A stretch of DNA of 64,000 nt from assembly GCF_001556045.1 (NCBI RefSeq), contig NZ_LSIC01000122.1, positions 1-64,000 of the forward strand, read 5' to 3'. Shown here in pieces: positions 1 to 7,639 of the stretch (positions are counted from its first letter, which is position 1; every line of letters starts with the position of its first letter). A program made the position numbers and the translations under genes. The notes beneath the pieces were generated by a model. That model saw only the letters and a list, made by a program, of their open reading frames with translations, searched no databases and had not been told where the DNA came from. This DNA comes from Bradyrhizobium sp. CCH5-F6 (GTDB taxonomy: Bacteria > Pseudomonadota > Alphaproteobacteria > Rhizobiales > Xanthobacteraceae).

Positions 1-579
1 CTCGGTGCCGGCAGCGACAAGTATATCGACCCCCGCCTCGGCGTGCTTGATGGCGTGCTCTTTGGCTCCGGTCAGTGCGCCAACGAGGATGCCCTTCGAC
101 CGTGCCCGTTCCATGATCGACTTCGGTGGCACACCGAGGGCATTGACGAAGAGCTTGATCGGATGTTGGAACGCCACGTCGAGAAGCTTTGCGGCTCCCG
201 CCTCCCGCATGCTGTCGGCCGTGCGCTTGTCGTACTCGCCGCTCCAAAGATCCGACGTATCGATGCCGTGCCGCTCGAGGAGGCTGTTCACGAATTTTCG
301 ATGTCCGTCCGGAATCCGCGACTGCAGCTCAGCCTCTGCAAGGTCACCCTGCTTGTCCTCCATTTTGTTCGGAATCAGCAGGTCGATACCGTAGGGCCGG
401 CCCTTGACACGCGAGTCGATCCAGTCCAGTTCGATTTTCAAGCTCTCTGGTGTGTGTCCGACAGCGCCGAGAACGCCGAAACCGCCTGCGTTCGTCACCT
501 CTGCCACGACATCGCGGCAATGACTGAACGCAAATAACGGGAATTCGATACCCAACTTCTTGCACAACGCCGTTTTCAT
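1..579 (-). CDS. Nitronate monooxygenase-type FMN oxidoreductase (partial, 3' end outside window)
   Basis: This is the N-terminal 193 codons of a 2-nitropropane dioxygenase/nitronate monooxygenase family flavoprotein, a TIM-barrel FMN enzyme; the window edge cuts off the rest. The ATG at 579 opens with KKLGIEFPLFAF and then AGGFGVLGAVG (about residues 31-41), which is the usual start of the family. The visible end, HAEAGVDILVAAGTE, matches the barrel segment just before the FMN-phosphate loop. It lies 160 bp downstream of the P450 gene on the same strand, so the two are probably co-transcribed. Members oxidise alkyl nitronates, but many family members in acyl-CoA clusters have unknown substrates and some relatives (FabK) are enoyl reductases. 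The family call is firm; the substrate is not. Confidence 0.85.
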   Translation of the reverse strand, partial: MKTALCKKLGIEFPLFAFSHCRDVVAEVTNAGGFGVLGAVGHTPESLKIELDWIDSRVKGRPYGIDLLIPNKMEDKQGDLAEAELQSRIPDGHRKFVNSLLERHGIDTSDLWSGEYDKRTADSMREAGAAKLLDVAFQHPIKLFVNALGVPPKSIMERARSKGILVGALTGAKEHAIKHAEAGVDILVAAGTE

Positions 580-739
580 GGTTGCCGCCTCCTCTGTCTC
601 TTGCGCCCACAGATCCAAGCTGTCCGCCCAGATTCGCGCGGGGGGCCGCGCAGGGCTTTCGGTGTCATGCTGGGCATCCTGTTAGACCTATATGCGATCG
701 GAAGACGAGCCCAACGCTCCGCCCAGGCTGGCGTGCCGG

Positions 740-1927
740 TCATCCGAGCAGGAGTGGGAGCTTTCGAGGTCCCCTGACCGCACCTTCGGACCACGTGACA
801 GCTTTGGAATCGGCGAGGTGAAACTCAGGAATCCTCTTCAAGAACTCCTCGACCGCAACGGTGAGTTCCATGCGCGCGAGGTTCGAACCGACGCAACGAT
901 GTATTCCGAGGCCGAAGGCCGCATGGCGGTTCGCCTTGCGGTCAATAATGACCTTATCGGCGTCCGGGAAAACCGCGGGATCTCGGTTGGCCGCCGGGAA
1001 GGAGAGCAGCACCATTTGCCCCTTCTCGTAAGGGCAGCCACCTACGACCGTGTCCTTGGCGACGAGCCTCGCCATGGTCACCGGAGAATAGGCCCGCAAG
1101 AATTCCTCAATGGCCGTCTGCATCAGCGCGGGCTCAGCAACTAGGCGGCGCCGATCAGCGGGCGTTTTGGCCAAATGCCATAGGCAAGCTCCGATCCCGC
1201 TCCATGTCGTATCGATACCGGCAATGAGCAGAAGGCGGAGGGTGCCGAGGATGTGGTTGTCCGTCAAAGGCGCACCATCAATCCGATCGGCGGCCAGATA
1301 ACTGATGAGATCATCGGCCGGCGACCTGCGACGCTGCTCCACGTGATCCAGCAGGTAGGCGGTCATTTCCGACAGGGTACGCACCATCGTGGCATCGTCC
1401 AGGATGGCTTCCTCAACGAGCCCATGCACCCATCCACGGAACATTTCCCCATCGCTTGGCGGCAGGCCAAGCATCCCTGCAATCACACGCACCGGAATAT
1501 GCTGGGCAAAATCCACCGCTGCGTCGCACGTCTCGTCGCCGATAAACCGATCGATGAGGTCATTGCAGATCATGCGCGTTGTCGGGATCAGCTTGTTGAT
1601 GGCTTCGGGCGTGAACTGAGGCAGCAGGACCATACGTGCGGCGCGATGATGCGGCGGATCAGACGTGATCGGAGGCGCCGGCGATTTCACGGGGGGCGGC
1701 GTCTCGCGCACCTGAACCCGCCGTGAAGAGAAATGCTCGGTATCATACGCAATCTGACGGATATCTTCGTAACGCGTGGGAAAGTACACACCCTGGAACC
1801 GACTCGTATGAGCAACCGGACAGGATCGGCGCAGCTCGTCCCAGATTGGGAACGGGTCTTCAATCCATCGCGGGTCAAGGTGGTCGAAGTCTGTTGCCCA
1901 ATCAGTGACGGGATGCCGATCTCTCAT
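740..1927 (-). CDS. Cytochrome P450
   Basis: A complete soluble bacterial P450 of 395 residues that would hydroxylate an organic substrate using O2 and electrons from a ferredoxin system not encoded nearby. Visible signatures are the I-helix oxygen-activation motif AGIDTT (residues 236-241), the K-helix ExxR as EFLR (about 285-288), and the haem loop FGLGIHRCVG with the cysteine ligand at about residue 345. The ATG at 1927 is chosen over an upstream in-frame start because TGGAGGT sits just before it and it gives the usual P450 opening. The nitronate-monooxygenase-type gene follows on the same strand. In this catabolic setting a hydroxylase for a terpenoid or alicyclic acid is plausible, but the substrate cannot be read from the sequence. 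Confidence 0.93.
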   Translation of the reverse strand: MRDRHPVTDWATDFDHLDPRWIEDPFPIWDELRRSCPVAHTSRFQGVYFPTRYEDIRQIAYDTEHFSSRRVQVRETPPPVKSPAPPITSDPPHHRAARMVLLPQFTPEAINKLIPTTRMICNDLIDRFIGDETCDAAVDFAQHIPVRVIAGMLGLPPSDGEMFRGWVHGLVEEAILDDATMVRTLSEMTAYLLDHVEQRRRSPADDLISYLAADRIDGAPLTDNHILGTLRLLLIAGIDTTWSGIGACLWHLAKTPADRRRLVAEPALMQTAIEEFLRAYSPVTMARLVAKDTVVGGCPYEKGQMVLLSFPAANRDPAVFPDADKVIIDRKANRHAAFGLGIHRCVGSNLARMELTVAVEEFLKRIPEFHLADSKAVTWSEGAVRGPRKLPLLLG

Positions 1928-2318
1928 ACTCGGACCTCCATTCCTAACGACGAGCCGCCACGTTTGGGCGGACGCCACTCTCATCCACAGAGTTCTTCCA
2001 TCTCACGCCGATCGCGGCTGTTCGGCTCAGGCAACCCCGACCATACCGCGCCGCACAAACCGTCGACTCCTCGCCAACGAATTTCTAACGATTGTTAGGG
2101 ATATCATCTAGCTCGTCTTGCCGGACGTCAAGAAGTTACGGGTTCCCCCTTCTGCAGAAATGCACGGGATATGCCAATATCCATCATTATCCCCATCCGC
2201 CATGTGACGCTTGTTGTCTGCCAACGTCTTTTGGATCGAGCCGCCGGCCTGCGGCAAGAACGCGGCTATTTGGCGTGCCGCCTGGACCCCTGCATGCTGG
2301 GGGCCGGGCTACGAACGG
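1928..2318. other. Intergenic stretch upstream of the P450, no intact gene
   Basis: About 390 bp between the P450 start and the first gene remnant. It should contain the P450 promoter. A short inverted repeat, CTAACGATTGTTAG, lies at 2085-2098 about 160 bp before the start codon and could be an operator, but it is a single weak instance. I recognise no protein remnant in either strand here. Confidence 0.4.
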
Positions 2319-2519
2319 TTAGCCATCGGGCTTCGCCTTCGCGAGCGAAACCATTGCGGTGCCACCGCCGGCGCCTGGTGGATTCTCCACAATTACGGTA
2401 ACGTCGAGAGCCTCGCTGAGCTTGGGTGCGACGGCACGAGCGAGCACATCGGTCGGCCCGCCCGCCGGGAACGGTATCAGCCACGTGATCGGCTTTGACG
2501 GATAAGCTTGCGCCGACAC
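2319..2519 (-). pseudogene. TTT (Bug-type) solute receptor, N-terminal fragment
   Basis: A 66-codon fragment matching the start of mature tripartite tricarboxylate transporter receptors: AYPSKPITWLIPFPAGGPTD, then VIVENPPGAGGG, then AKAKPDG, where the stop falls exactly where the family continues with a Tyr. Intact members are about 320 residues with a signal peptide, as in the complete paralog at 51657-52625. Here the signal peptide is missing and more than 80% of the protein is gone. The 5' edge abuts the GntR fragment within about 10 bp, so one recombination event probably removed both missing parts. It is not expected to be functional. Confidence 0.8.
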
Positions 2520-2525
2520 AAGCGA

Positions 2526-2717
2526 CTAACGCCCAGAGATTCCAAGCCGCGCAGCGCTTCGCCGAAGGGCGTGTCGGCTTACGGCAAGAGCCTTTGCCAT
2601 GTCCCGCTCGTTGGGCAGGCGGTCGCCCATTCCCAGGACGCCCGAGCGGGCCTCGTCGCGGATCTGATCCGAGATCACCTCGAACGTGTGGTGGGTTTTG
2701 ATTGGTCGGATCGACAT
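2526..2717 (-). pseudogene. GntR-family regulator, N-terminal DNA-binding fragment
   Basis: Sixty-three codons match the start of a FadR-type GntR regulator: FEVISDQIRDEARSGVLGMG, then DRLPNERDMAKALAVSRHAL, which is the winged helix-turn-helix. The reading ends at RLGISGR, where intact members continue through the wing into an effector domain of about 150 residues. The truncation point coincides with the broken 5' end of the TTT receptor fragment. In intact loci such regulators often sit beside transporter or catabolic genes, so this is probably the scar of a lost operon. Confidence 0.75.
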
Positions 2718-2824
2718 CTGGCCTGCTCAATTGATTAACGCACCGTCGACCGGCCGCAAAGTGGCTTATCGTGCGCTGCGGTATGCGTTGTCCATGCCGG
2801 GCGCGGCAACCTCAGGTTAGATTC

Positions 2825-3122
2825 CAGTTCTCTCCTTTGATTTCTCTCCTTTGATATCGTGAACAAGACAAACTGCCCGGCCAGGTCAGCAGGGTCGGAA
2901 TGACAAGGCCGACGCCCCTGCCGCTCCGGTCGGCGCGAAACACAGGACGTGCTCTGGTCCATTATGGCGAAGGTAATGGCGGCCGAACCGCCGAGCACGA
3001 CGCCATCCTGGTCCATGAGCTGCGCGGCCCGCAGTTCTGAGGCCGCCGCCCAACGCGCCGAACCAAAGGTTGCGGCCGTCTTTGCCTCGCGCGCCCGCCA
3101 GATCGACATTGCAAAGGCAACG
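2825..3122 (-). pseudogene. TraG/VirD4 conjugal coupling protein, frameshifted fragment
   Basis: On the minus strand one frame reads FGSARWAAASELRAAQLMDQ followed by DGVVLG, a second frame reads RHYLRHNGPEHVLCFAPT, and the first frame resumes with a degraded version of the IPTLLTWPGS segment. In intact TraG/VirD4 proteins these segments are contiguous and lead into the Walker A region of the type IV secretion coupling ATPase. At least two frameshifts and loss of both ends make it a dead remnant. It shows that conjugative DNA was once here. The upstream edge meets an IS5-type transposase fragment at about 3125. Confidence 0.7.
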
Positions 3123-3125
3123 ATG

Positions 3126-3578
3126 CCACCCGATGGCTGTCAGTTCGTGATCCATGCGAAGGCGCTGCCCGGCAACCGCTATGACGGCCACGCGCTCGCA
3201 ACCGTCATCCCCGAGATAGAGGCGCTGATCGGCAACACCATCGCGCGCATTCTCCTCGACAAGGGTTATCGGGCCACAACGCCCCGCCGGATTACAAGTT
3301 CAGGGTGTTTACGTCAGGCTAGAAGCGGCGGGTAACGCCACAGATCAAGCGCGAGATGCACAGCCGGCGTTCGTTCCGTCGTCGAGCCGGTGATCGGCCA
3401 TCTCAAATCCGAACCCCGAATGGGCCGCAATTACCTTTGGTATCGCGACGGTAACGCCACCAATTCCGTCCTTGCTGCCGTCGGATAAAACTTCCGCCGC
3501 CTCATCAACCGGCTGAGCCTTCTGCTGTTCAAAATCCTAGCTCGGCCCAGCCTCGGACTGCGGCTCATGTCAGCCTGA
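3126..3578 (+). pseudogene. IS5-type transposase, C-terminal remnant
   Basis: The frame beginning near 3126 reads GCQFVIHAKALPGNRYDGHA, then ALIGNTIARILLDKGYR, the conserved central part of a group of IS5-like transposases common in rhizobia. Past about 3285 the homology continues only by changing frame: NAPPDYKFRVF, TPQIKREM, IGHLK and finally NFRRLINRLSLLLFKIL before a TGA at 3576. Several indels and an in-frame stop make it non-functional. An N-terminal fragment of what looks like the same transposase family is at 27999-28145. No terminal inverted repeats or target duplication could be defined. Confidence 0.75.
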
Positions 3579-3647
3579 AATCCCGGTTCTTCAGGGTCGA
3601 CTAACGAGTTGAAGGCATTTGAAAACCGGCGCGCGCATGACCGAAAT

Positions 3648-3663
3648 TTGACCCACGGGTAAA
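3648..3663. promoter_or_regulatory. Putative TetR operator (site 1 of 3) upstream of acyl-CoA dehydrogenase
   Basis: The imperfect palindrome TTGACCCACGGGTAAA has seven of eight base pairs matched around its centre. Its first six bases can serve as a -35 box, with TATCCT at 3670-3675 as a -10 box 16 bp away, so a bound repressor would block the promoter of the gene at 3730. The same architecture recurs at 6736-6751 and 14537-14552. Confidence 0.6.
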
Positions 3664-3729
3664 TTAATGTATCCTCTCGTAAATTGCATGCCGCAACTCT
3701 GCGGCCTTAATTGCGGATGGGATGCGACC

Positions 3730-4890
3730 ATGAACAAGCATTTCAGCGATACAGGTTCGGAGCCGTTTTTGTCAGAACAGCAGCGCATGGTTCGCAACAC
3801 GGCGCGCCAACTTGGACGGGATGTCCTTGCCCCAACTGCAGCCGAGCGTGATAGCACCTCGGCGTGGCCGACCGAGGAGCTGAGAGTTCTCGGCGCCCAG
3901 GGTTTCATGGGCATGACCGTCTCCGAGGAATACGGCGGCTCGGCATCTGGCTTTCTCGCCTATTGTCTCGCCATCGAGGAACTTTCCGCCGCCGACGGCG
4001 GGGTCGGAACGATCGTCCACGTTCACAATCTCGGCGCAGCTCATGTCATTGCGAAAAACGGCACTGCCGAGCAAAAGCAGCGACTGCTTCCTGCGCTTGC
4101 CTCCGGCGACAAGATCGGCGCCTTCCTGATTACCGAGCCGCAGGCTGGTTCCGAAACATCGGCACTTCGAACCTCGGCGCGCCGCGACGGCGATGATTTC
4201 GTGATCAACGGGACCAAGCAGTTCATCTCCAACGGCAGCGAGGCCGGCGTGGCGATCATCGTCGCGCGCACCGATCCGGGTGCAGGCAAGCGCGGCTTCA
4301 CCACCTTCCTGGTCGAGCCGCCTGCAAAAGGCTACATAGTCAGTCGCATTGAGGAAAAACTCGGGCAGCGGACCGCGCATACCGCCCAGATCCAGCTCGA
4401 CGACCTCCGCGTTCCCAAGGAAAACATCCTCGGCACGCTCGATTGCGGCTACGGCATCATGATGTCAGGTCTTTCCGACGGCCGCATCGCCATCGCTGCG
4501 CAGGCGGTCGGAATCGCGCAGGCGGCTCTCGAAGCAGCCATACATTATGCGCGCGAACGTGAGGTCGCAGGCAAACCGATCATGGAGCTGCAGGGCGTCA
4601 GCTTCGCTCTCGCCGACATGGCGGCGCAGGTCGATATCGCCCGACAATACTATATTCATGCCGCGCGCCTGCTCGAGGCCGGCCTGCCCTGCATGAAGGA
4701 GGCTGCCATCGCGAAGCTGTTCGCCAGCGAAATGGCCGAGAAAGTGTGCTCCGAGGCGCTGCAGATTCATGGCGGATACGGTTATCTGCGGGATTTCCCG
4801 GTGGAGCGTTACTGCCGCGATGTCCGCGTCTGCAAGATCTACGAGGGCACCAGCAACATCCAGAAACTCATCATCGCCCGCAATCTTTGA
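3730..4890 (+). CDS. Acyl-CoA dehydrogenase
   Basis: An FAD-dependent acyl-CoA dehydrogenase of 386 residues, normal for the family, that forms a 2-enoyl-CoA and passes electrons to ETF. Visible are the FAD/substrate segment LITEPQAGSETSALRTSA, the helix segment LSDGRIAIAAQAVG, and near the C-terminus KIYEGTSNIQ, whose Glu is the usual catalytic base of short/medium-chain enzymes. The start at 3730 (MNKHFSD) is preferred to an upstream in-frame ATG at 3667, because 3667 lies inside the proposed operator/promoter. It is the first gene after an operator-like site shared with two other promoters of this block, and the TetR regulator follows. Confidence 0.93.
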   Translation: MNKHFSDTGSEPFLSEQQRMVRNTARQLGRDVLAPTAAERDSTSAWPTEELRVLGAQGFMGMTVSEEYGGSASGFLAYCLAIEELSAADGGVGTIVHVHNLGAAHVIAKNGTAEQKQRLLPALASGDKIGAFLITEPQAGSETSALRTSARRDGDDFVINGTKQFISNGSEAGVAIIVARTDPGAGKRGFTTFLVEPPAKGYIVSRIEEKLGQRTAHTAQIQLDDLRVPKENILGTLDCGYGIMMSGLSDGRIAIAAQAVGIAQAALEAAIHYAREREVAGKPIMELQGVSFALADMAAQVDIARQYYIHAARLLEAGLPCMKEAAIAKLFASEMAEKVCSEALQIHGGYGYLRDFPVERYCRDVRVCKIYEGTSNIQKLIIARNL

Positions 4891-4917
4891 CTTGCGATGG
4901 GTATTCGCGTTGATAAA

Positions 4918-4934
4918 AGCTGACCGAATCAGCT
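4918..4934. promoter_or_regulatory. Inverted repeat upstream of the TetR gene
   Basis: AGCTGACCGAATCAGCT is a perfect 6-bp inverted repeat with a 5-nt spacer, in the 98-bp gap between the acyl-CoA dehydrogenase and the TetR gene. It differs from the 16-bp motif shared by the other promoters. It could be an operator for another factor or a weak terminator stem; there is no U-tract. Confidence 0.35.
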
Positions 4935-4988
4935 CAATTGTGCCGGGATCAGCGCTGCTGTTCTCGCAATGAAATTCTAGGAGTGGTG

Positions 4989-5615
4989 GTGTCTGGCCGT
5001 GACCGTCAGCTTGCCGCGTGGAACGACACCGTTCAGACCCGCGACCAGCAATTCAATCTGAAGCGAACCGCCTTGCTGAAAGAGGCGGCGCGCGCATTCA
5101 GCTCGCAAGGATATCATGCGACGTCGCTCGACGATGTCGCCAAGACGCTTGGCGTGACCAAGCCCGCGCTCTATTATTACATCAAGAACAAGCAGGAAAT
5201 CCTGTTCGAGTGCCATATGCTGTCGCAGGATCTCGGCGATCGCGCGTTCGAGCACGCGTACAAGACCGGCAGGAACGGCCGTGAAATTCTGCTTTCGTTT
5301 GCGAAGGAATTCATCGAGTCGCACAACAGCGAGATCGGCGATTGCGCCGTCCTCGTCGAATTCCAGGCGCTCGATCCCGCCAACCGCAAGATCGTCGCCG
5401 CGCGCCGTGACAAGGCGCAGCATCAGATGCAGGCGATTATCGAGAAGGGCATGGCCGACGGCAGCATACGGCAGGTCGATCCAAAATTGACCGTGTTTTT
5501 CTTCATGGGTGCGGTCAACTGGATGGCACGGTGGTTCGATAAGGACGGACCGAAAAGCGGCGCGGAGATCGCGAAGGTTTTTACAGACCTTCTCGACCAC
5601 GCCGTTTCGCCCTAG
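4989..5615 (+). CDS. TetR-family transcriptional regulator
   Basis: A TetR-type repressor of about 208 residues. The N-terminal helix-turn-helix is clear: RTALLKEAARAFSSQGYHAT, then SLDDVAKTLGVTKPALYYYI with KNKQEIL. The rest is an all-helical ligand-binding domain ending DHAVSP. The start is uncertain. GTG codons stand at 4983, 4986 and 4989, with TAGGAG just upstream, and I favour 4989; an ATG at 4938 would add 17 residues of atypical sequence. Regulators of this type in beta-oxidation clusters usually sense an acyl-CoA. Its likely targets are the three promoters carrying TTGACYYNNRRGTMAR; this is inferred from shared motif and position only. Confidence 0.88.
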   Translation: MSGRDRQLAAWNDTVQTRDQQFNLKRTALLKEAARAFSSQGYHATSLDDVAKTLGVTKPALYYYIKNKQEILFECHMLSQDLGDRAFEHAYKTGRNGREILLSFAKEFIESHNSEIGDCAVLVEFQALDPANRKIVAARRDKAQHQMQAIIEKGMADGSIRQVDPKLTVFFFMGAVNWMARWFDKDGPKSGAEIAKVFTDLLDHAVSP

Positions 5616-5717
5616 CCTAAGAGCGTATCCCGCGGTTGCTGGATATTGCGTATATCCGTGGGATCGGCCCCCACCTTGAGCCGTTAAGGCAAAAGCGGAC
5701 GAGAGCCGTCCCGCGAG

Positions 5718-6689
5718 CTATTGACTGCCGACTGAAGCGAACCTGCGCGCGGCCCGTTGCTGGCTTGCTGCGCGCGCCGCATCGTAATCATGCGTCATGC
5801 GGTCGATCACGCCCGCAGCCGGCTCGACACGCTCGACATCGCCAACGCCCTGCCCCGCGCTCCAGATATCCCGCCATGCCTTCAGCGTCTCGATCTCCTT
5901 CAGGAGATTGAAACCGTCATGCTTCGGCTCCGGCCTGAAGCCGCTGCGTTCGAGGCTTTTGCGGAGCATGTTGGCGGGAATGCCAGTGACTTCGGCCGTC
6001 AGCTGAATGTCGTCGGCGTTGCTATCGATCAGCATTTGCCGGTAATCATCCGCCGCCATGCTCTCCGTCGCCGCGATAAAGGGCGTACCGACATAGGCGA
6101 AGTCGGCGCCGAGCTCTTCCGCAACATGGATCAGGCGGCCATTCGAGATCGCCCCGGCGAGAACAAGGGGTCCGGCGAAGAATTTACGAACGGCGGTGAC
6201 GAATGCGAAGGGGTTGAGCCAACCGGTGTTGCCGCCGGAGCCGCCACACAACAAAATCAGACCATCAACGCCGGTTTCCGCCGCGCGTTGGGCGTGTTTG
6301 AGCGAGGCGACGTCGGAGAAAACCAAGCCGCCGTAGCTCTTTACGGCGGCAACAACACGACCCGGATGTCCGACGCTGGCAATCACCAGCGGCGACTTGT
6401 GTTTGACGACCAGATCGACGTCTTCCGCCAGCCTGGTGTTGGTTGGATGGACGATCAGGTTCGCTGCATAGGGAGCCGCGTCCGGCTGCAACTCGGCCGT
6501 GATCCTCGCGAGCCATTGATCCAGGATTGCCGTCGACCGCGCATTAAGGGTCGGAAAAGAGCCCGCGACGCCGGCCTGCGAACAAGCGATGACAAGGTCG
6601 GGACCCGATACGAGAAACATCGGCCCAACCAGAACGGGCAATTTGAGCTGGGTGCGGAGTTGCACAGCAAGATTGGGGTCGCCCAGCAT
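5718..6689 (-). CDS. Nitronate monooxygenase-type FMN oxidoreductase
   Basis: A complete member of the nitronate monooxygenase/2-nitropropane dioxygenase family (323 residues). It opens with LKLPVLVGPMFLVSGPDLVI and AGVAGSFPTLN. The central barrel segments VIASVGHP, FSDVASLKHA and GVDGLILLCGGSGGNTG hold the FMN-phosphate contacts, and DFAYVGTPFIAA follows. The C-terminal IWSAGQGVG is typical of the family. It is divergent from the ABC transporter operon at 6830 and shares its putative TetR operator. A decayed close paralog lies at 17832-18502, so the gene type recurs in this block. An enoyl-CoA or nitro-compound reaction are both possible. Confidence 0.88.
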   Translation of the reverse strand: MLGDPNLAVQLRTQLKLPVLVGPMFLVSGPDLVIACSQAGVAGSFPTLNARSTAILDQWLARITAELQPDAAPYAANLIVHPTNTRLAEDVDLVVKHKSPLVIASVGHPGRVVAAVKSYGGLVFSDVASLKHAQRAAETGVDGLILLCGGSGGNTGWLNPFAFVTAVRKFFAGPLVLAGAISNGRLIHVAEELGADFAYVGTPFIAATESMAADDYRQMLIDSNADDIQLTAEVTGIPANMLRKSLERSGFRPEPKHDGFNLLKEIETLKAWRDIWSAGQGVGDVERVEPAAGVIDRMTHDYDAARAASQQRAARRFASVGSQ

Positions 6690-6735
6690 TCGTTCACGCC
6701 GTGAATTGGTCGCATGAAAAGCGTCAAAAATCTAT

Positions 6736-6751
6736 TTGACTTGCAAGTAAG
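6736..6751. promoter_or_regulatory. Putative TetR operator (site 2 of 3) in divergent promoter
   Basis: TTGACTTGCAAGTAAG contains the perfect 10-bp palindrome ACTTGCAAGT and fits the same 16-bp pattern as the sites at 3648 and 14537. It lies between the divergent nitronate-monooxygenase-type gene (start 6689) and the transporter operon (start 6830), so one bound dimer could control both. Confidence 0.6.
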
Positions 6752-6829
6752 TATTATGCCTGATTGGTCATAACGCAACGAAAATAACTACGCGCGCGCT
6801 TTGAACGACTGCGCGACTACGGAGGAGAC

Positions 6830-7639
6830 ATGAGCGCCGAAGCGGCGACCCATGCGGAGCCCAACGTGAGCGGTATGCGGCCGATGCTGACCGCAGACCG
6901 TCTGCGAATGTCGTTCGGCGGCGTTGTCGCCCTGAACGAAGTCTCGATCGAGATCAGGCCCGACGAGCTCATTGCGGTTATCGGCCCCAACGGCGCCGGC
7001 AAAACCTCGCTGATGAACTGTATGAGCGGCTTCTATCGACCGCAGCAGGGCCGCATCGTGTTCGATGGTGAGCAGATGGTCGGCCGAAGCGTCCATCAAA
7101 TCGCGCGATCCGGATTGGCGCGGACGTTTCAGGGAACGCACATCTTTCCCGGCATGACCGTGATCGAGAACATCCTGATCGGGCGGCACATGCATATGCG
7201 CAGTTCGATTTTGCAGGCCTTCGTGCATTTTCACTGGGCCCAAAAGGAGGAAGCGCAGCACCGCGAGGTCGTCGAGGAAATCATTGAATTGCTGGAAATC
7301 GAATCGATCCGCCATCAGCCGGTCGGAACACTTGGATATGGCTTGCGCAAGCGTGTCGACCTCGGCCGCGCGCTCGCGCAGGAACCGAAAATTCTGCTGA
7401 TGGACGAGCCGATGGCCGGGATGAACAACGAGGAAAAGGAAGACCTCGCCCGGTTCATCCTCGACGTACGCGAGGCGCGCGGCATCCCCGTCGTACTCGT
7501 CGAGCACGATATGGGTGTGGTCATGGACCTCGCGGACCGCATCTACGTACTAGATTTCGGGAAAATGATCGCGACCGGAACGCCCGCCCAGATTCAGCGG
7601 GACCCGCTGGTCATGAAAGCTTACCTGGGCGAAAAATGA
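6830..7639 (+). CDS. LivG-type ABC transporter ATPase
   Basis: The ATP-binding subunit (269 residues) of a branched-chain amino acid type (HAAT) importer. Walker A is IGPNGAGKTS (residues 51-60), the Walker B region is ILLMDEPMAGM (near 188), and the switch His is in LVEHDMGVVM. The signature region reads LGYGLRKRVDLGRAL, the degenerate signature usual for LivG. A good ribosome-binding site, GGAGGAG, precedes the ATG. The stop overlaps the ATG of the acyl-CoA ligase (ATGA), so the genes are translationally coupled. The system is completed by genes at 9615, 10506, 11615 and 12838. In this context it probably imports an organic acid rather than leucine. Confidence 0.93.
   Translation: MSAEAATHAEPNVSGMRPMLTADRLRMSFGGVVALNEVSIEIRPDELIAVIGPNGAGKTSLMNCMSGFYRPQQGRIVFDGEQMVGRSVHQIARSGLARTFQGTHIFPGMTVIENILIGRHMHMRSSILQAFVHFHWAQKEEAQHREVVEEIIELLEIESIRHQPVGTLGYGLRKRVDLGRALAQEPKILLMDEPMAGMNNEEKEDLARFILDVREARGIPVVLVEHDMGVVMDLADRIYVLDFGKMIATGTPAQIQRDPLVMKAYLGEK

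Noticed and set aside
4887..4903. TTGACTTGCGATGGGTA as a fourth TetR operator
   Set aside because: The half-sites are present, but the spacing is 3 bp too long compared with the other three sites; at best a half-site.
5757..6704. 315-codon plus-strand open frame
   Set aside because: Antisense to the nitronate-monooxygenase-type gene; composition of a shadow.
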